A stretch of 64,000 bases of DNA from Rhizobium oryzihabitans (GTDB lineage Bacteria; Pseudomonadota; Alphaproteobacteria; Rhizobiales; Rhizobiaceae). The translations under genes and the position numbers were made by a program. Shown piece by piece: positions 1 to 10,387 of the stretch. The DNA lies in NCBI RefSeq assembly GCF_010669145.1, contig NZ_CP048637.1:248001-312000 (forward strand), written 5' to 3'. The stretch's first letter is position 1. Every line of letters starts with the position of its first letter. The notes under the pieces were generated by a model. That model did no database searches and was not told where the DNA came from. It worked only from the letters and a program-made list of their open reading frames with translations.

Positions 1-965
1 TGCTTCAGTCGCATTCCCGCCTAGTTAGAAAGCTTCAGGAGGCTCTAGGTGATCGCCTCTGCGTCGCGCTTGACGATCCGGGCGTTGTGGAAATTATGCT
101 CAACCCGGATGGAAAGGTGTTCATCGAGCGGTTGGGGCAGGGGATCGCTCCGGCAGGTGAAATGGCGCCGGCGGCCGCCGAGACGATTATTGGCTCGGTG
201 GCGCATGCGCTCCAATCGGAAGCGGACGACGAGCGACCGATCATTTCAGGCGAATTGCCGATCGGAGGCCACCGCTTCGAGGGGCTACTGCCGCCGGTCG
301 TTGCGTCGCCGACTTTCACGATTCGTCGCCGCGCGTCGCGCCTGATCCCTCTCGACGACTATGTCGCCGACAAGGTGATGACCGAGGCACAGGCCGCGGT
401 AATAAGAAATGCGATCGCAAACCGCCTGAATATAGTGATCGCCGGCGGAACCGGCTCGGGCAAGACTACGCTCGCGAACGCCGTCATCGCGGAGATGATT
501 GCATCTGCGCCGGATGACCGCATGGTCATTCTTGAAGACACGGCTGAGATACGTTGCGCCGCCGAGAATGCGGTTTGCCTTCATACCAGCGATACAGTCG
601 ACATGGCGCGTCTCTTGAAGAGCACCATGCGACTTCGTCCTGATCGGATCATCGTAGGTGAGGTGCGCGACGGCGCCGCTCTCACACTTCTAAAAGCCTG
701 GAATACAGGGCATCCGGGAGGAGTGACGACAGTCCACTCCAACACGGCCATGTCAGCACTACGGCGCCTTGAGCAGCTCACATCCGAAGTCAGCCAGCAA
801 CCCATGCAAGCCGTGATCGGCGAGGCTGTCGATCTGGTCATCTCGATCGAACGCGCGGGAAGAGGTCGGCGTGTGCGCGAGGTAATCAATGTCGAGGGTT
901 TCAACGGGTCCCGCTACCAGACCGAACATTACGCACAAATCGATGAGGACATTCATGCAGCATAA
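1..965 (+). CDS. trbB: TrbB, conjugal-transfer ATPase (5' end outside window)
   Basis: VirB11-family secretion ATPase that powers assembly of the mating channel at the cytoplasmic face of the inner membrane. The reading frame is open from base 3 with typical TrbB residues before the first in-window start-like codon, so the start lies upstream and the gene is partial. Visible motifs in order are Walker [10 protein letters not shown] (near 442-470), the Asp box EDTAEIR (near 534-552), and the Walker B/His box region VGEVRDG to [11 protein letters not shown] (near 655-745). It overlaps trbC by 11 bases, as in Ti-type trb operons. In Ti plasmids traI precedes trbB; whether it does here cannot be seen, because a traI lies instead beyond trbI. 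Confidence 0.96.
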   Translation, partial: LQSHSRLVRKLQEALGDRLCVALDDPGVVEIMLNPDGKVFIERLGQGIAPAGEMAPAAAETIIGSVAHALQSEADDERPIISGELPIGGHRFEGLLPPVVASPTFTIRRRASRLIPLDDYVADKVMTEAQAAVIRNAIANRLNIVIAGGTGSGKTTLANAVIAEMIASAPDDRMVILEDTAEIRCAAENAVCLHTSDTVDMARLLKSTMRLRPDRIIVGEVRDGAALTLLKAWNTGHPGGVTTVHSNTAMSALRRLEQLTSEVSQQPMQAVIGEAVDLVISIERAGRGRRVREVINVEGFNGSRYQTEHYAQIDEDIHAA

Positions 966-1350
966 ACGCGTTTATCAGACCGGACTGCTGACCACGTTGC
1001 TTCTTGCAGCGCTCGCCGCACCCGCTCTAGCGGGTTCAGGAGGTGGCAGCTTGCCCTGGGAGGGGCCGTTAGAGCAGATCCAGCAATCGATCACAGGTCC
1101 GGTTGCCGGTTACATCGCTCTAGCCGCCGTTGCGATCGCCGGCGGCATGCTGATCTTTGGCGGCGAGCTCAACGATTTCGCGCGTCGCCTGATGTATGTC
1201 GTCCTTGTCGCCGGCATCCTTCTTGGTGCGACGACCATCGTCGGTCTCTTTGGTTCAACGGGTGCGTCGATCGGCGGCGCGAGTGCCACCGAACAGACCG
1301 CGTCCGCTGACAAGGATGTCATCGGGGGAGGGGAGGGGCGTCATGGCTGA
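955..1350 (+). CDS. trbC: TrbC, pilin precursor
   Basis: VirB2-like pilin subunit of the conjugative pilus. The product is about 131 residues, with an N-terminal signal-like stretch ([17 protein letters not shown]) and two hydrophobic segments (about residues 45-65 and 78-97) separated by a short polar loop, the usual TrbC layout. The ATG at 955 lies inside the end of trbB; an in-frame ATG at 943 is a possible alternative start. The stop overlaps the trbD start by 8 bases, which supports translational coupling in one transcript. Known family behaviour is signal cleavage and processing by the TraF peptidase encoded at 16071-16640. Confidence 0.93.
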   Translation: MQHKRVYQTGLLTTLLLAALAAPALAGSGGGSLPWEGPLEQIQQSITGPVAGYIALAAVAIAGGMLIFGGELNDFARRLMYVVLVAGILLGATTIVGLFGSTGASIGGASATEQTASADKDVIGGGEGRHG

Positions 1351-1642
1351 CGCCGGCTCCCGCCTTCACCGCAACCGAATCCATCGTGCTCTTTCGCGTC
1401 CAAATCTTTTGATGGGAGCAGATCGCGAACTCGTGCTGCTGACCGGCCTTGCGGCCGTAATCCTGATCTTCGTCGTGCTGACCATCTACTCTGCGGTTTT
1501 CGGCGTGGCGATCTGGATCGTCGTCGTCGGCGCGTTGCGGATGATGGCAAAGGCGGATCCGATGATGCGCAAAGTCTATGCGCGCCACATGCGGTATCGG
1601 ACACACTACCTCCCGACATCAGCACCCTGGCGTCGATATTAG
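1343..1642 (+). CDS. trbD: TrbD, inner-membrane mating-channel protein
   Basis: VirB3-like protein of 99 residues. It has a basic N-terminus ([14 protein letters not shown]), the family-typical [14 protein letters not shown] stretch and a long hydrophobic region (about residues 30-65). The ATG at 1343 overlaps the end of trbC. It sits directly before trbE, and VirB3/TrbD proteins are known to act with the VirB4/TrbE ATPase in the inner membrane. Length and position match the Ti trb operon. Confidence 0.92.
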   Translation: MADAGSRLHRNRIHRALSRPNLLMGADRELVLLTGLAAVILIFVVLTIYSAVFGVAIWIVVVGALRMMAKADPMMRKVYARHMRYRTHYLPTSAPWRRY

Positions 1643-1651
1643 GAGCCGTTG

Positions 1652-4087
1652 ATGGTCGCCTTGAACAAATTTCGATCGACCGGGCCGTCGTTTGCAGACC
1701 TCGTTCCTTATGCGGGTCTGGTGGAAAACGGTATCCTGCTTTTGAAGGACGGTAGCCTGATGGCCGGCTGGTACTTCGCCGGTCCTGACTCCGAAAGTGC
1801 TACGGACTTCGAGCGCAACGAACTCTCTCGTCAGATCAATGCCATTCTGTCGCGGCTCGGGACGGGATGGATGATCCAGGTCGAAGCGGTGCGGGTCCCG
1901 ACAACTGATTATCCATCGGCTGAACGTAGCCACTTTCCCGATACCGTCACGCGCCTCATCGATGATGAGCGCCGCCGGCATTTTGGTCAGGAGAGCGGAC
2001 ATTTCGAAAGTCGGCATGCTCTGATCCTTACCTACAGGCCACCGGAGAGACGGCGGAGTGGCCTGACACGGTACATCTATTCCGACAGTGAAAGCCGGTC
2101 AGCAAAATATGCCGACACGTCTCTCGATCAGTTTCGTCGATCGATCCGAGAGATCGAGCAGTATCTCGGCAACAATCTCTCGGTGCAGCGTATGCGAACC
2201 CGCGAGATTCCCGAGCGCGATGGATGCAGGGTGGCACGATACGATGAACTCTTCCAGTTCATCCGGTTCGCTATCACCGGCGAGAACCATCCCGTCCGCC
2301 TGCCAGAAATCCCGATGTATCTGGACTGGCTGGCGACGGCCGAGCTGGAACACGGCCTTACCCCAAGGGTCGAAAACCGGTTCCTTGGCGTGGTCGCCAT
2401 CGACGGGCTTCCGGCTGAAAGCTGGCCGGGTATCCTGAACAGCCTCAATCTGATGCCGCTGACTTACCGCTGGTCGTCGCGCTTCATTTTCCTCGATGCA
2501 GAGGAAGCCAAGCAGCGTCTCGAGCGTACCCGCAAGAAATGGCAGCAGAAGGTCAGGCCATTCTTCGATCAACTGTTCCAGACACAGTCCCGTTCTGTCG
2601 ATCAGGATGCGATGGCGATGGTCGCCGAGACTGAAGACGCAATCGCCGAGGCGTCATCCCAGCTCGTGGCGTACGGGTACTACACGCCAGTCATCATCCT
2701 CTTCGACGAAAACCGTGCAGCCCTGCTGGACAAAGCTGAAGCAGTCCGCCGTCTTATCCAGGCGGAGGGCTTTGGAGCCCGGATCGAGACGCTCAATGCG
2801 ACCGACGCCTTCCTGGGTAGCTTACCTGGAAACTGGTACTGCAATATCCGGGAGCCGCTAATCAATACGCGCAATCTCTCAGACCTCATTCCGCTCAACT
2901 CTGTCTGGTCAGGGCATCCGGCCGCGCCATGCCCTTTTTATCCGCCTGACGCTCCACCGCTGATGCAGGTGGCGTCGGGCTCTACACCCTTCCGCTTGAA
3001 CCTGCATTTTGACGATGTCGGCCACACGCTTATTTTCGGTCCGACTGGCTCTGGAAAATCGACGCTCCTGGCACTGATCGCCGCCCAATTTTGCCGGTAC
3101 GAGAGGGCGCAGGTCTTCGCCTTCGACAAAGGCAATTCGATGCTACCGCTCACGCTTGGCGTCGGCGGCAACCATTATGAGATCGCCGGCGAAAGCGGCG
3201 ATGGTGCAAATCTTGCCTTTTGCCCGTTCGCAGAGCTCTCGAGTGAAGCGGACAGGGCATGGGCATGCGAATGGATTGAAACCCTTGTCTCCCTTCAGGG
3301 CGTGACTGTTGCACCTGACCATCGAAATGCAATCTCGCGCCAGGTCGCGCTGATGGCAACAGCTCCCGGCCGATCACTGTCGGATTTCGTCAGCGGCGTG
3401 CAGATGCGCGACATCAAGGATGCTCTTCACCACTACACGGTAGATGGACCGATGGGCCAGTTGCTCGATGCGGAAGCGGACGGGCTGACGCTTGGCCGTT
3501 TCCAGTGCTTCGAAATCGAGCAACTCATGAACATGGGCGAGCGCAATCTCGTGCCCGTCCTAACCTATCTGTTTCGCCGCATCGAGAAACGACTGGACGG
3601 TTCGCCGAGCCTGATCATTCTCGACGAAGCCTGGCTCATGTTGGGCCATCCTGTTTTCCGCGACAAAATCCGTGAATGGCTGAAGGTACTCCGCAAGGCG
3701 AACTGCGCCGTTATTCTGGCAACGCAATCAATTTCCGACGCCGAGCGTTCAGGCATCATCGACGTCTTGAAAGAATCCTGCCCGACCAAGATCTGCCTTC
3801 CGAACGGAGGCGCGAGGGAGCCCGGCACACGTGAATTCTATGTGCGGCTCGGCTTCAACGAGCGGCAAATCGAGATCGTCGCCAATGCCATTCCGAAGCG
3901 CGAGTATTACGTGACATCTCCAGACGGTCGCCGCCTATTCGACATGTCGCTGGGACCAGTCACGCTCTCCTTCGTTGGCGCTTCTGGCAAAGCAGACCTT
4001 GCGCGTATCCGGGCACTTTCCTCGACACACGGCCGAGAATGGCCGGGTCAGTGGCTCATCGAAAGAGGGGTAAACCGCTATGAATGA
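1652..4087 (+). CDS. trbE: TrbE, VirB4-type channel ATPase
   Basis: Large ATPase (about 811 residues) that energises pilus assembly and substrate transfer. The ATG at 1652 follows an AGGAG motif at 1641-1645. The N-terminal VirB4 domain begins RSTGPSFADLVPYAGLVENG. Walker A (GPTGSGKST) is near residue 463 and Walker B (LIILDEAWLM) near residue 654, followed by the LRKANCAVILATQS stretch typical of the family. The stop overlaps trbJ by 8 bases. The length is complete for TrbE and no frameshift is seen. Confidence 0.96.
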   Translation: MVALNKFRSTGPSFADLVPYAGLVENGILLLKDGSLMAGWYFAGPDSESATDFERNELSRQINAILSRLGTGWMIQVEAVRVPTTDYPSAERSHFPDTVTRLIDDERRRHFGQESGHFESRHALILTYRPPERRRSGLTRYIYSDSESRSAKYADTSLDQFRRSIREIEQYLGNNLSVQRMRTREIPERDGCRVARYDELFQFIRFAITGENHPVRLPEIPMYLDWLATAELEHGLTPRVENRFLGVVAIDGLPAESWPGILNSLNLMPLTYRWSSRFIFLDAEEAKQRLERTRKKWQQKVRPFFDQLFQTQSRSVDQDAMAMVAETEDAIAEASSQLVAYGYYTPVIILFDENRAALLDKAEAVRRLIQAEGFGARIETLNATDAFLGSLPGNWYCNIREPLINTRNLSDLIPLNSVWSGHPAAPCPFYPPDAPPLMQVASGSTPFRLNLHFDDVGHTLIFGPTGSGKSTLLALIAAQFCRYERAQVFAFDKGNSMLPLTLGVGGNHYEIAGESGDGANLAFCPFAELSSEADRAWACEWIETLVSLQGVTVAPDHRNAISRQVALMATAPGRSLSDFVSGVQMRDIKDALHHYTVDGPMGQLLDAEADGLTLGRFQCFEIEQLMNMGERNLVPVLTYLFRRIEKRLDGSPSLIILDEAWLMLGHPVFRDKIREWLKVLRKANCAVILATQSISDAERSGIIDVLKESCPTKICLPNGGAREPGTREFYVRLGFNERQIEIVANAIPKREYYVTSPDGRRLFDMSLGPVTLSFVGASGKADLARIRALSSTHGREWPGQWLIERGVNRYE

Positions 4088-4889
4088 ATCGATCTGGTTC
4101 TCCAAACTGGCAAAAGAAGTGGTGACGGCCTTGGTGGCGATCGGCGTAGCGACCATGCCAACGTCAACCTTCGCCAGTGGCGCCGTAACCGGCGCGACCG
4201 AGCTAACCCAAAAGCTCAACAACATTGAATTGGCTGCCCAAGTCACCAACTCAACCGAGCAGATCAATCACCAGATTACGCAAATTTCACAGCTCGCCGA
4301 GCAGATTCAGAACCAGCTCAACATCTATCAGAACATGCTGCAGAACACCGCGCAGCTTCCGAACCACATATGGGGCCAGGTCGAGGGCGACCTCGATCAA
4401 CTCAGGGATATCGTCAACCAGGGACAGGGCATCGCCTTCTCCATGGGCAATGCAGATGATCTCCTGAAACAGCGGTTCAAGAGTTACGCGGACCTGAAGA
4501 CCAGCCTCCCAAACGGCGACAGCTTTTCGTCGACCTACCAGACCTGGTCCAACACAAACCGGGACACGATCGCCAGCACACTCAAGGCCGCAAGCCTCAC
4601 TGCCGAGCAGTTCGATAGCGAGGAGGATACGATGAGCGAGCTGCGCACGATGTCTCAATCGGCAGATGGCCAGATGAAAGCGCTCCAGGTCGGCCACCAG
4701 ATCGCCGCCCAGCAGGTCGCGCAGATGCAGAAACTGCGGGGGATCGTTTCCCAGCAGTCGACAATGATGGGTACCTGGCTGCAAAGCGAGCAGACGGATA
4801 AGGATCTGGCGCAGGCTCGTCGGGAGAAGTTCTTCAACGCCGACGTTCAGTCGATCCCGACTGGCCAGAAGATGGAGCCCCGCTGGTGA
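4080..4889 (+). CDS. trbJ: TrbJ, VirB5-like mating-pair protein
   Basis: Periplasmic or pilus-associated VirB5-like protein of 269 residues. It has a hydrophobic N-terminus (KEVVTALVAIGVATMPTSTFAS) that looks like a signal peptide, then a long, Gln-rich, helical region (about residues 40-110) with many QI/QL repeats, as expected for TrbJ. It overlaps trbE at the start, and its stop overlaps the GTG start of trbK. In IncP plasmids the neighbouring TrbJ/TrbK pair includes the entry-exclusion function. Confidence 0.92.
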   Translation: MNESIWFSKLAKEVVTALVAIGVATMPTSTFASGAVTGATELTQKLNNIELAAQVTNSTEQINHQITQISQLAEQIQNQLNIYQNMLQNTAQLPNHIWGQVEGDLDQLRDIVNQGQGIAFSMGNADDLLKQRFKSYADLKTSLPNGDSFSSTYQTWSNTNRDTIASTLKAASLTAEQFDSEEDTMSELRTMSQSADGQMKALQVGHQIAAQQVAQMQKLRGIVSQQSTMMGTWLQSEQTDKDLAQARREKFFNADVQSIPTGQKMEPRW

Positions 4890-5089
4890 GCCGCGCTGCT
4901 TTTATCGGCGCCATTTGCGTCATCGCCGCCGGGATCGCTACGGTCACCACCGTCATCTTTGTTCGCGGCGAGACCTCTGCCGCTCCGGGTATGAGCGAAG
5001 AGCAGCGCGAGACGCGCGAGAAGTTCTTCGGCTCTGGCAAGGAACTTCCCCCGATCGAAAAAGGTCAGGAGATGCGGCCAAGATGGTGA
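4886..5089 (+). CDS. trbK: TrbK, small entry-exclusion-type protein
   Basis: Small protein of 67 residues with a GTG start at 4886 overlapping the trbJ stop. One N-terminal hydrophobic segment (AAFIGAICVIAAGIATVTTVIF) is followed by a charged tail with EEQRETREKFF. The tail resembles the last residues of TrbJ just upstream (REKFFNADV... ending PRW in both genes), which suggests the two C-termini share a motif. Position and size match rhizobial TrbK; by family knowledge it would reduce mating between cells carrying the same plasmid. It overlaps trbL. Confidence 0.85.
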   Translation: MSRAAFIGAICVIAAGIATVTTVIFVRGETSAAPGMSEEQRETREKFFGSGKELPPIEKGQEMRPRW

Positions 5090-6264
5090 AACCCAACCGA
5101 AAGTCCTTGCTGGTCCTTACCGGAATTGCGCTGATTGCCCATGCAGCGCCTGCATTCGCTCAGCAGGGCCAAGTGCTCACCGAGCTTGAAAACCAGGTCT
5201 CGGCCGCAGCGAAGGGGTGGCAGACCACCATCATGGATGCGGCGAGATCTCTGTTCTGGATCCTCGCCGGGATTGAAGTCGGGATCGCCGCGGTTTGGCT
5301 GGCGATCCAGGCAGCTTCGCTCGACAGCTGGTTCGCCGAGCTCGTCCGACGCATCATGTTTATCGGCTTCTTCGCTTTCGTCCTTACACAAGGGCCAACC
5401 TTCGCACGGGCCGTGGTCGACAGCCTGTTCCAGATCGGTGCGGGCGCCGGCTCCGCTTCGCCTGCGGAAGTGTTCGATGCCGGCATCCGCGTCGCATCGC
5501 AGATGTCGGAGCAGGCGAAGTTTGGCGTATTCGAGGATAATGCACTGGCAATCGCCGCCGTCCTTGCGATGGCGGTCGTTGTGATCTGCTTCTCGCTCGT
5601 TGCAGCCATCTTCGTGTCGGTCATGGTTGAAATGTATGTCGGCCTGCTGGCCGGCATGATCATGCTGGGGCTTGGCGGCTCGTCTTTCACCAAGGATTTC
5701 GCAATTCGCTATCTCGTATATGCTTTCGGCGTTGGCATGAAACTGATGGCGCTCGTGATGATCGCCAAGATTGGCTCGAACGTCTTGCTCGGCCTTGCGC
5801 AAGCACCGACAGCCGAGAGCGATCAGTTCATCACCACGCTCGCGATCGCCGGCATCTCCGTGGTCGTCTTTATCATCGCCATGTACGTCCCGAACATCAT
5901 CCAGGGTGTCGTGCAGGGGGCATCGGTCACGGGCGGTATGGAGACAATCCGCCACGGTGGACAGGCCGCATCGTTTGCGGCGGGCGGGGCATTTCTTGGG
6001 GCCGGAGCCGTCGGCGCCGGCTTTGCGGCCGCGCAGGCAGCCCGTGCAGGTGGGTCTTCTGCAGCCGGCTCCGTGCTGCGGGGCATGGGCACAAGCTTGA
6101 GCTCTGGCGCGATGGCTGCCGGCGCGGCCGCCAAGGAAAAGGCAATCGGTTCGCCCGGTGCCTATGCCGGTTCACTGCTGGGTCTGGCGAATGCGAAGCT
6201 CGACCAGGCAAGGGGCAAGCCAACGCCTCCCACGACCTCCCCGGAAAAGCCGGGCAAACCATAA
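5083..6264 (+). CDS. trbL: TrbL, VirB6-like membrane channel protein
   Basis: Polytopic inner-membrane protein of 393 residues. The ATG at 5083 overlaps the trbK stop. A signal-like N-terminus ends at AAPAFAQQ. At least five hydrophobic segments follow between about residues 50 and 275, including the run TTLAIAGISVVVFIIAMYVP. The C-terminus is Gly/Ala-rich and then Pro/Lys-rich, typical for TrbL of rhizobial plasmids. It is followed by a 21-base gap to trbF. Confidence 0.95.
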   Translation: MVKPNRKSLLVLTGIALIAHAAPAFAQQGQVLTELENQVSAAAKGWQTTIMDAARSLFWILAGIEVGIAAVWLAIQAASLDSWFAELVRRIMFIGFFAFVLTQGPTFARAVVDSLFQIGAGAGSASPAEVFDAGIRVASQMSEQAKFGVFEDNALAIAAVLAMAVVVICFSLVAAIFVSVMVEMYVGLLAGMIMLGLGGSSFTKDFAIRYLVYAFGVGMKLMALVMIAKIGSNVLLGLAQAPTAESDQFITTLAIAGISVVVFIIAMYVPNIIQGVVQGASVTGGMETIRHGGQAASFAAGGAFLGAGAVGAGFAAAQAARAGGSSAAGSVLRGMGTSLSSGAMAAGAAAKEKAIGSPGAYAGSLLGLANAKLDQARGKPTPPTTSPEKPGKP

Positions 6265-6285
6265 TTCACGGACAGGATAAAAGAG

Positions 6286-6948
6286 ATGGCAGGGCAACCC
6301 GCACCCGAGAACCCGTACCTTGCCGCAAGGCAGGAGTGGTCGGAACGATATGGTTCCTATGTCAAGGCGGCCTCCGCCTGGCGGGCAGTTGGATTACTGA
6401 GCCTTGGCATGGCCGTGATCGGATTTAGTTACGCGCTATACCTGAGCTCGCAGGTCAAACTGGTTCCCTACATTGTCGAGGTCGACAAGCTCGGGAACAC
6501 GGTGTCCGGCGGTTTCCCGCAGCAGATTGAATATGCGGATACGCGTGTCGTGCGAGCGACGCTCGGCAACTTCGTGACCAGCTTCCGTTCCATCACACCG
6601 GATGCCGTGGTCCAGAAGCAATATATCGATCGCACCTATGCGCTGCTGCGGACCAGCGATCCCTCGACGCAGAAGGTCAATGCTTGGTTTCGCGGGAATT
6701 CTCCATTCGAAAAAGCGGTCAACGCGACCGTGGCGATCGAGGTCAACAACATCGTCGCGCTCTCGAACCAGACTTACCAGATCGACTGGACCGAATACGA
6801 GCGCGATCGGAAAGGCAAAGAGGTGGCAACTCGCCGCTTCAGAGGCATCGCTACTGTGTCGATAACATCACCTCAGGACGAAGCAATTATTCGGCTCAAT
6901 CCGATCGGCGTCTACGTGACCGATTTTGACTGGACCGCGCAACTTTAA
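6286..6948 (+). CDS. trbF: TrbF, VirB8-like channel scaffold
   Basis: VirB8-family bitopic protein of 220 residues that nucleates the inner-membrane part of the channel. A short cytoplasmic N-terminus ([21 protein letters not shown]) precedes one transmembrane segment (about residues 40-60) and a periplasmic domain containing [10 protein letters not shown]. Length is normal for TrbF. It is followed by trbG after 16 bases. Confidence 0.95.
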   Translation: MAGQPAPENPYLAARQEWSERYGSYVKAASAWRAVGLLSLGMAVIGFSYALYLSSQVKLVPYIVEVDKLGNTVSGGFPQQIEYADTRVVRATLGNFVTSFRSITPDAVVQKQYIDRTYALLRTSDPSTQKVNAWFRGNSPFEKAVNATVAIEVNNIVALSNQTYQIDWTEYERDRKGKEVATRRFRGIATVSITSPQDEAIIRLNPIGVYVTDFDWTAQL

Positions 6949-6964
6949 GGGCAGGGGATCTGCA

Positions 6965-7795
6965 ATGGGGACCAAACACAAACGCGCAGCGCTTCGCTGC
7001 ATGATGGCGCTTGTCATATCGGCTAGCTCTTCCTCGCCGTCCATGGCGCAAAGCCTGACCGGAAATGAAGTGAAAGGCACGAACCTCTCCGGTAAATGGC
7101 GCGGGCAGGCTGGCCTTGTGACCCGCGGACCGGATGGCAAGGTCATTTTCCTCTTCGGCGAAACGCAGCCCTCCGTCGTTTGCTCACCGCTCCAGGTCTG
7201 CGACATCGAATTGCAGGGCGGCGAAATCGTCCGCGACGTCCTCGTCGGAGACACGGTGCGTTGGAAAGTTGAACCGGCCACGTCGGGTGCGGCCGGCGGC
7301 CAGGCTATCCACCTGATCGTGAAACCTTCGGAGCCCGGCCTTGTGACCTCTATGGTGGTGACGACCTCGCGACGCACCTATCATATCCAGCTGAAATCGC
7401 ATCCTTCTCAATACATGGCACGGGTAGGGTTCGAATATCCGGAAGATGCCGCGAACAAGCTCTCCGACATCAACGCACGTATCCAGGCTTTGAGTGGGCC
7501 GGCTGGTGGCACCGCGCCAGAACAGCTCGCCTTTTCATTTTCGGTCAGCGGCAGCGCGCCGTGGCGACCGAAGCGCGTCTATTCCGACGGGCAGAAAACC
7601 TACATCCAGTTCCCTCGCACGATCTCCGGCCAGGATGCACCTGTCCTGTTCGTCGTCTCGGGTGGCCAGAACCGGATCGTCAACTACCGGATGAAGAACG
7701 ACATGATGATCGTCGACTACGATATCGACAAGGCGATCCTGATTTCAGGGGTCGGGCGGCACCAGCAGAAAATCACCATCCGGCGGGGAGGTTAG
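6965..7795 (+). CDS. trbG: TrbG, VirB9-like outer-channel protein
   Basis: VirB9-like periplasmic component of the outer-membrane core. The ATG at 6965 gives 276 residues with a signal peptide ending near SSPSMAQS. The N-terminal domain contains [16 protein letters not shown] and the C-terminal domain contains [16 protein letters not shown], both characteristic of TrbG/VirB9. It lies 3 bases before trbH. Confidence 0.95.
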   Translation: MGTKHKRAALRCMMALVISASSSSPSMAQSLTGNEVKGTNLSGKWRGQAGLVTRGPDGKVIFLFGETQPSVVCSPLQVCDIELQGGEIVRDVLVGDTVRWKVEPATSGAAGGQAIHLIVKPSEPGLVTSMVVTTSRRTYHIQLKSHPSQYMARVGFEYPEDAANKLSDINARIQALSGPAGGTAPEQLAFSFSVSGSAPWRPKRVYSDGQKTYIQFPRTISGQDAPVLFVVSGGQNRIVNYRMKNDMMIVDYDIDKAILISGVGRHQQKITIRRGG

Positions 7796-7798
7796 GCC

Positions 7799-8245
7799 AT
7801 GCGGTTTCAAATTGCCCTCCCGATCATCTTCACCCTCGGCCTAGCCGGATGCCAGACCGCGACCGATGGATTGTCCACAAGTGCAGCGCCTGCAGACATC
7901 ACCGGTCCTGCAGCGAGTTCCATCGCCGGCGACCTGGCCGGGCGATATGCGGAGCAGGCCGGCCCGGCAAAAATGCCGATCAAGCTTCACAAGGACACGT
8001 CCGACTTTGCGGTCGCACTCGAGGCCGCGTTGAAAGGCTGGGGCTACTCAGTCCTGACCGATGACATGAGCGCAACCTCCAAGGACGGGCCAAAGCCCGT
8101 CGAGTTGGCCTATTCGATCGTCTCGGCCGAGGGTCAGGTCCTCGCGCGCCTTTCGACCGATACGATGGAGCTTGGCCGCGCCTACTCGGTCAGCAATGGC
8201 GTAGCGACGCCGGCAAGCCCCCTTTCCCTCATGAAGCGAAACTGA
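7799..8245 (+). CDS. trbH: TrbH, outer-membrane lipoprotein
   Basis: Small lipoprotein of 148 residues. The N-terminus has a signal ending in a lipobox, LGLAGC, so Cys would carry the lipid. Rhizobial TrbH is the VirB7-like partner that anchors TrbG/TrbI at the outer membrane. It starts 3 bases after the trbG stop and is followed by trbI after 15 bases. The C-terminal half (ELAYSIVSAEGQVLARLSTDT) is typical of TrbH. Confidence 0.9.
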   Translation: MRFQIALPIIFTLGLAGCQTATDGLSTSAAPADITGPAASSIAGDLAGRYAEQAGPAKMPIKLHKDTSDFAVALEAALKGWGYSVLTDDMSATSKDGPKPVELAYSIVSAEGQVLARLSTDTMELGRAYSVSNGVATPASPLSLMKRN

Positions 8246-8260
8246 CAGGCGGAAACGATC

Positions 8261-9561
8261 ATGGTCCAATCGCTGGAACTGGGAACCACCAATCGGTCCG
8301 CTGACGACAAGGGGATGAAGCGCCTCAATCGCATGCCTCTTTTTTTCGGCATAGGGATCCTCGTCCTCTTCCTTGCGGTCCTCGTTTACGGACTATCCTC
8401 ACGGGGACTGCGGTTCGGCCAACCGAACTCGAATGAAAATGGCTCAAGCACCCCTGCTTCCACCTTCGCCGATCAACTGAAGAGAGGCGTGAAGGATGGT
8501 ATCATCGGCGACCTGGAAGAAACGCCTCAGGTGTTTCAGCCAACACCGGTCTCACAGCGCCAGGATACCGTCCAGACGTTGGAAGTGGAATCGAAGGTGC
8601 AGCCGAGGGAAGATCGCCGCCCCGCACGGAGACGGACGAAGAGTGGAACGCCAGGATGCTCCGTGAACAGCGCGAGCAGATATTTCGCGAGCAGCAGCGC
8701 CAGCGCATGGCGAGCCTCCAAGCCCGCGCCACCGCCTTGGATTCACCGCTGAAGGTCGACATTTCAGAGGTCCAGGAGGTGAAAACAGATGGCCGGACGT
8801 CGGGCAGAATATCTGACGCAACTGGCGCAAACAGCGCAACGGACCTTTACTCTGCGGCAATGAAATCCGGTCTCACGGGTCAAAACATCGATCCGAACAG
8901 CCAAACTGCGAAAGAAGAATTCTTCAACTCAGATCTTGCAAAGTTGGGATATCTGCCAAACCGCGTCGTACCGCAAATGTCTCGCTATGAGCTGAAACGA
9001 GGCTCCGTTATCCCCGCCACGATGATAACCGGCATCAATTCGGATCTGCCTGGTCGCATCACCGCACAGGTTAGCCAGAACATCTACGACACGGCGAGCG
9101 GACACTACCTGCTTGTGCCGCAAGGAACGAAACTTCTCGGCCGCTATGACAGCAAGGTCTCCTTTGGTCAAAGCCGGGTCCTTGTGGTGTGGACCGACGT
9201 CATTTTCCCCAACGGGTCGACCCTCCAAATTGGCGGGATGGCTGGAACAGATTCGCAGGGCTACGGCGGGTTCTCCGACAAGGTGGACAATCATTATTTC
9301 CGCACCTTCGGCTCAGCAGTGTTGGTCGCGCTTATCGGCACGGGAATTGATATGGCAGTCCCGCAGAGCTCAACACTCGCCACGCAGGACACCGCATCGG
9401 ACGCTGCTCGTCGGAATTTCGCTGAGACCTTTGGCCGAGTTGCTGAGCAGACAATCTCGAAGAACCTCAATGTCCAGCCAACGATTAAGATCCGGCCCGG
9501 GTACAAGTTCAACGTGCTCGTCGACCAGGATATCGTATTCCCGGGCATCTATTCGAATTGA
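8261..9561 (+). pseudogene. trbI: TrbI, VirB10-like protein, split by a single-base frameshift
   Basis: VirB10-like energy-sensing channel protein. The N-terminal part (one transmembrane helix near residues 28-48, then a Pro/Gln-rich linker) is in the frame starting at 8261. The rest (MLREQREQIFREQQRQRM through the conserved C-terminal beta-barrel with LVPQGTKLLGRYDS and KIRPGYKFNVLVDQD) is in another frame. The switch is at the C-run 8620-8623; one added C joins both parts into a normal ~433-residue TrbI with the sequence ETDEEWNARMLREQ across the joint. As written, the frame runs into a stop at 8752. Either the gene is inactive, which would disable mating, or the base is a sequencing error. 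Confidence 0.9.
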
Positions 9562-9563
9562 GC

Positions 9564-9592
9564 TGGCATGTCGCACAGGCCGCGACATGCCA
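9564..9592. terminator. Hairpin between convergent trbI and traI
   Basis: A perfect 11-bp stem TGGCATGTCGC / GCGACATGCCA with a 7-base loop lies just after the trbI stop and before the traI stop. It has no long T-run on either side, so it may act as a weak bidirectional terminator or as an mRNA-protecting end. Confidence 0.7.
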
Positions 9593-9605
9593 ATAGATGA
9601 TATTG

Positions 9606-10271
9606 TTAGGCGGAGACCCTAGCAGGCTCCTGACCTGCAGCTAAGCCCCGCGCGCGGTATCCTGTGAACAGCGGGCTTTTTATGCCGAGGGAATGCTGCA
9701 TACGCACTCGGACCGGCTCCGATACCTCGAAGATTCCGCAGCAAACCGGTGAACGCCCGTATCCCTCTGCACGACCAACCTCATGGACTCTCAGCCCGGC
9801 ACGGCGATATATCCGGGCGAGGTGCGGCTCGTAGTTCGAGACGAGAGCCTTGATCCCATGCGCCAACCCGCATTCGCAAAGCGCGAGCAAGAGCATGCAG
9901 AAGGCTTTGCTGCTGTCGAGGTCTGGGAAGTCGACCGCGAGGTTCGCCTCGTCGATGCACATCCTCGTCCCCTCGTAGATGCCAGGTGCCGCAAGGCTGG
10001 CGTCAGGAAAAGTGTCTCGGAATACATCGTAAAGGAGGGTAGGCCCGGTCGTCGGCATCAAGCGGACGGCGCCATAGAGCCGATCGCACCGATCATTGCA
10101 CCACATCAGGTAGGCCGGCCGCAGTGCATCATACTCATCTTTCTCACTGTCATCGGTGATCTTCACAGCCCATCCAAGTTGATCGTGAAAGACGCGCTTG
10201 CGTAGGCGAAAGGCCTGATTCATCAGGTTTTCGTACCGTGCGTATTGGTGGGCTTCAATCAAAATGAACAT
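9606..10271 (-). CDS. traI: TraI, acyl-homoserine-lactone synthase
   Basis: LuxI-family enzyme of 221 residues that makes the AHL signal from S-adenosylmethionine and acyl-ACP. Conserved family residues are visible: RKRVFHDQLGW (Arg, Phe, Trp), the Asp-rich KDEYDALRP, GAVRLMPT, and YEGTRMCID (Glu and Arg). The ATG follows a GGAGAAATCG ribosome site. Unlike Ti plasmids, where traI leads the trb operon, here it sits after trbI in the opposite direction, next to a CinR-like regulator, an arrangement comparable to Rhizobium etli p42a. A 7-bp hairpin (TCCAGCC/GGCTGGA, about 10277-10300) lies in its leader. Confidence 0.93.
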   Translation of the reverse strand: MFILIEAHQYARYENLMNQAFRLRKRVFHDQLGWAVKITDDSEKDEYDALRPAYLMWCNDRCDRLYGAVRLMPTTGPTLLYDVFRDTFPDASLAAPGIYEGTRMCIDEANLAVDFPDLDSSKAFCMLLLALCECGLAHGIKALVSNYEPHLARIYRRAGLRVHEVGRAEGYGRSPVCCGIFEVSEPVRVRMQHSLGIKSPLFTGYRARGLAAGQEPARVSA

Positions 10272-10387
10272 CGATTTCTCCAGCCTTTTCTGTGCGGCTG
10301 GAAGATGCTTCGAACATGCTGGAGACTAAATTCCCGCAGATGGGCTCGCTCAAATGCGGGTATTGCAGTGCCTTCGCGCGACGAAGT

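Noticed and set aside
5065..5955. Open frame of 296 codons on the - strand
   Set aside because: Antisense to trbL; dominated by Asp/His/Arg with no domain.
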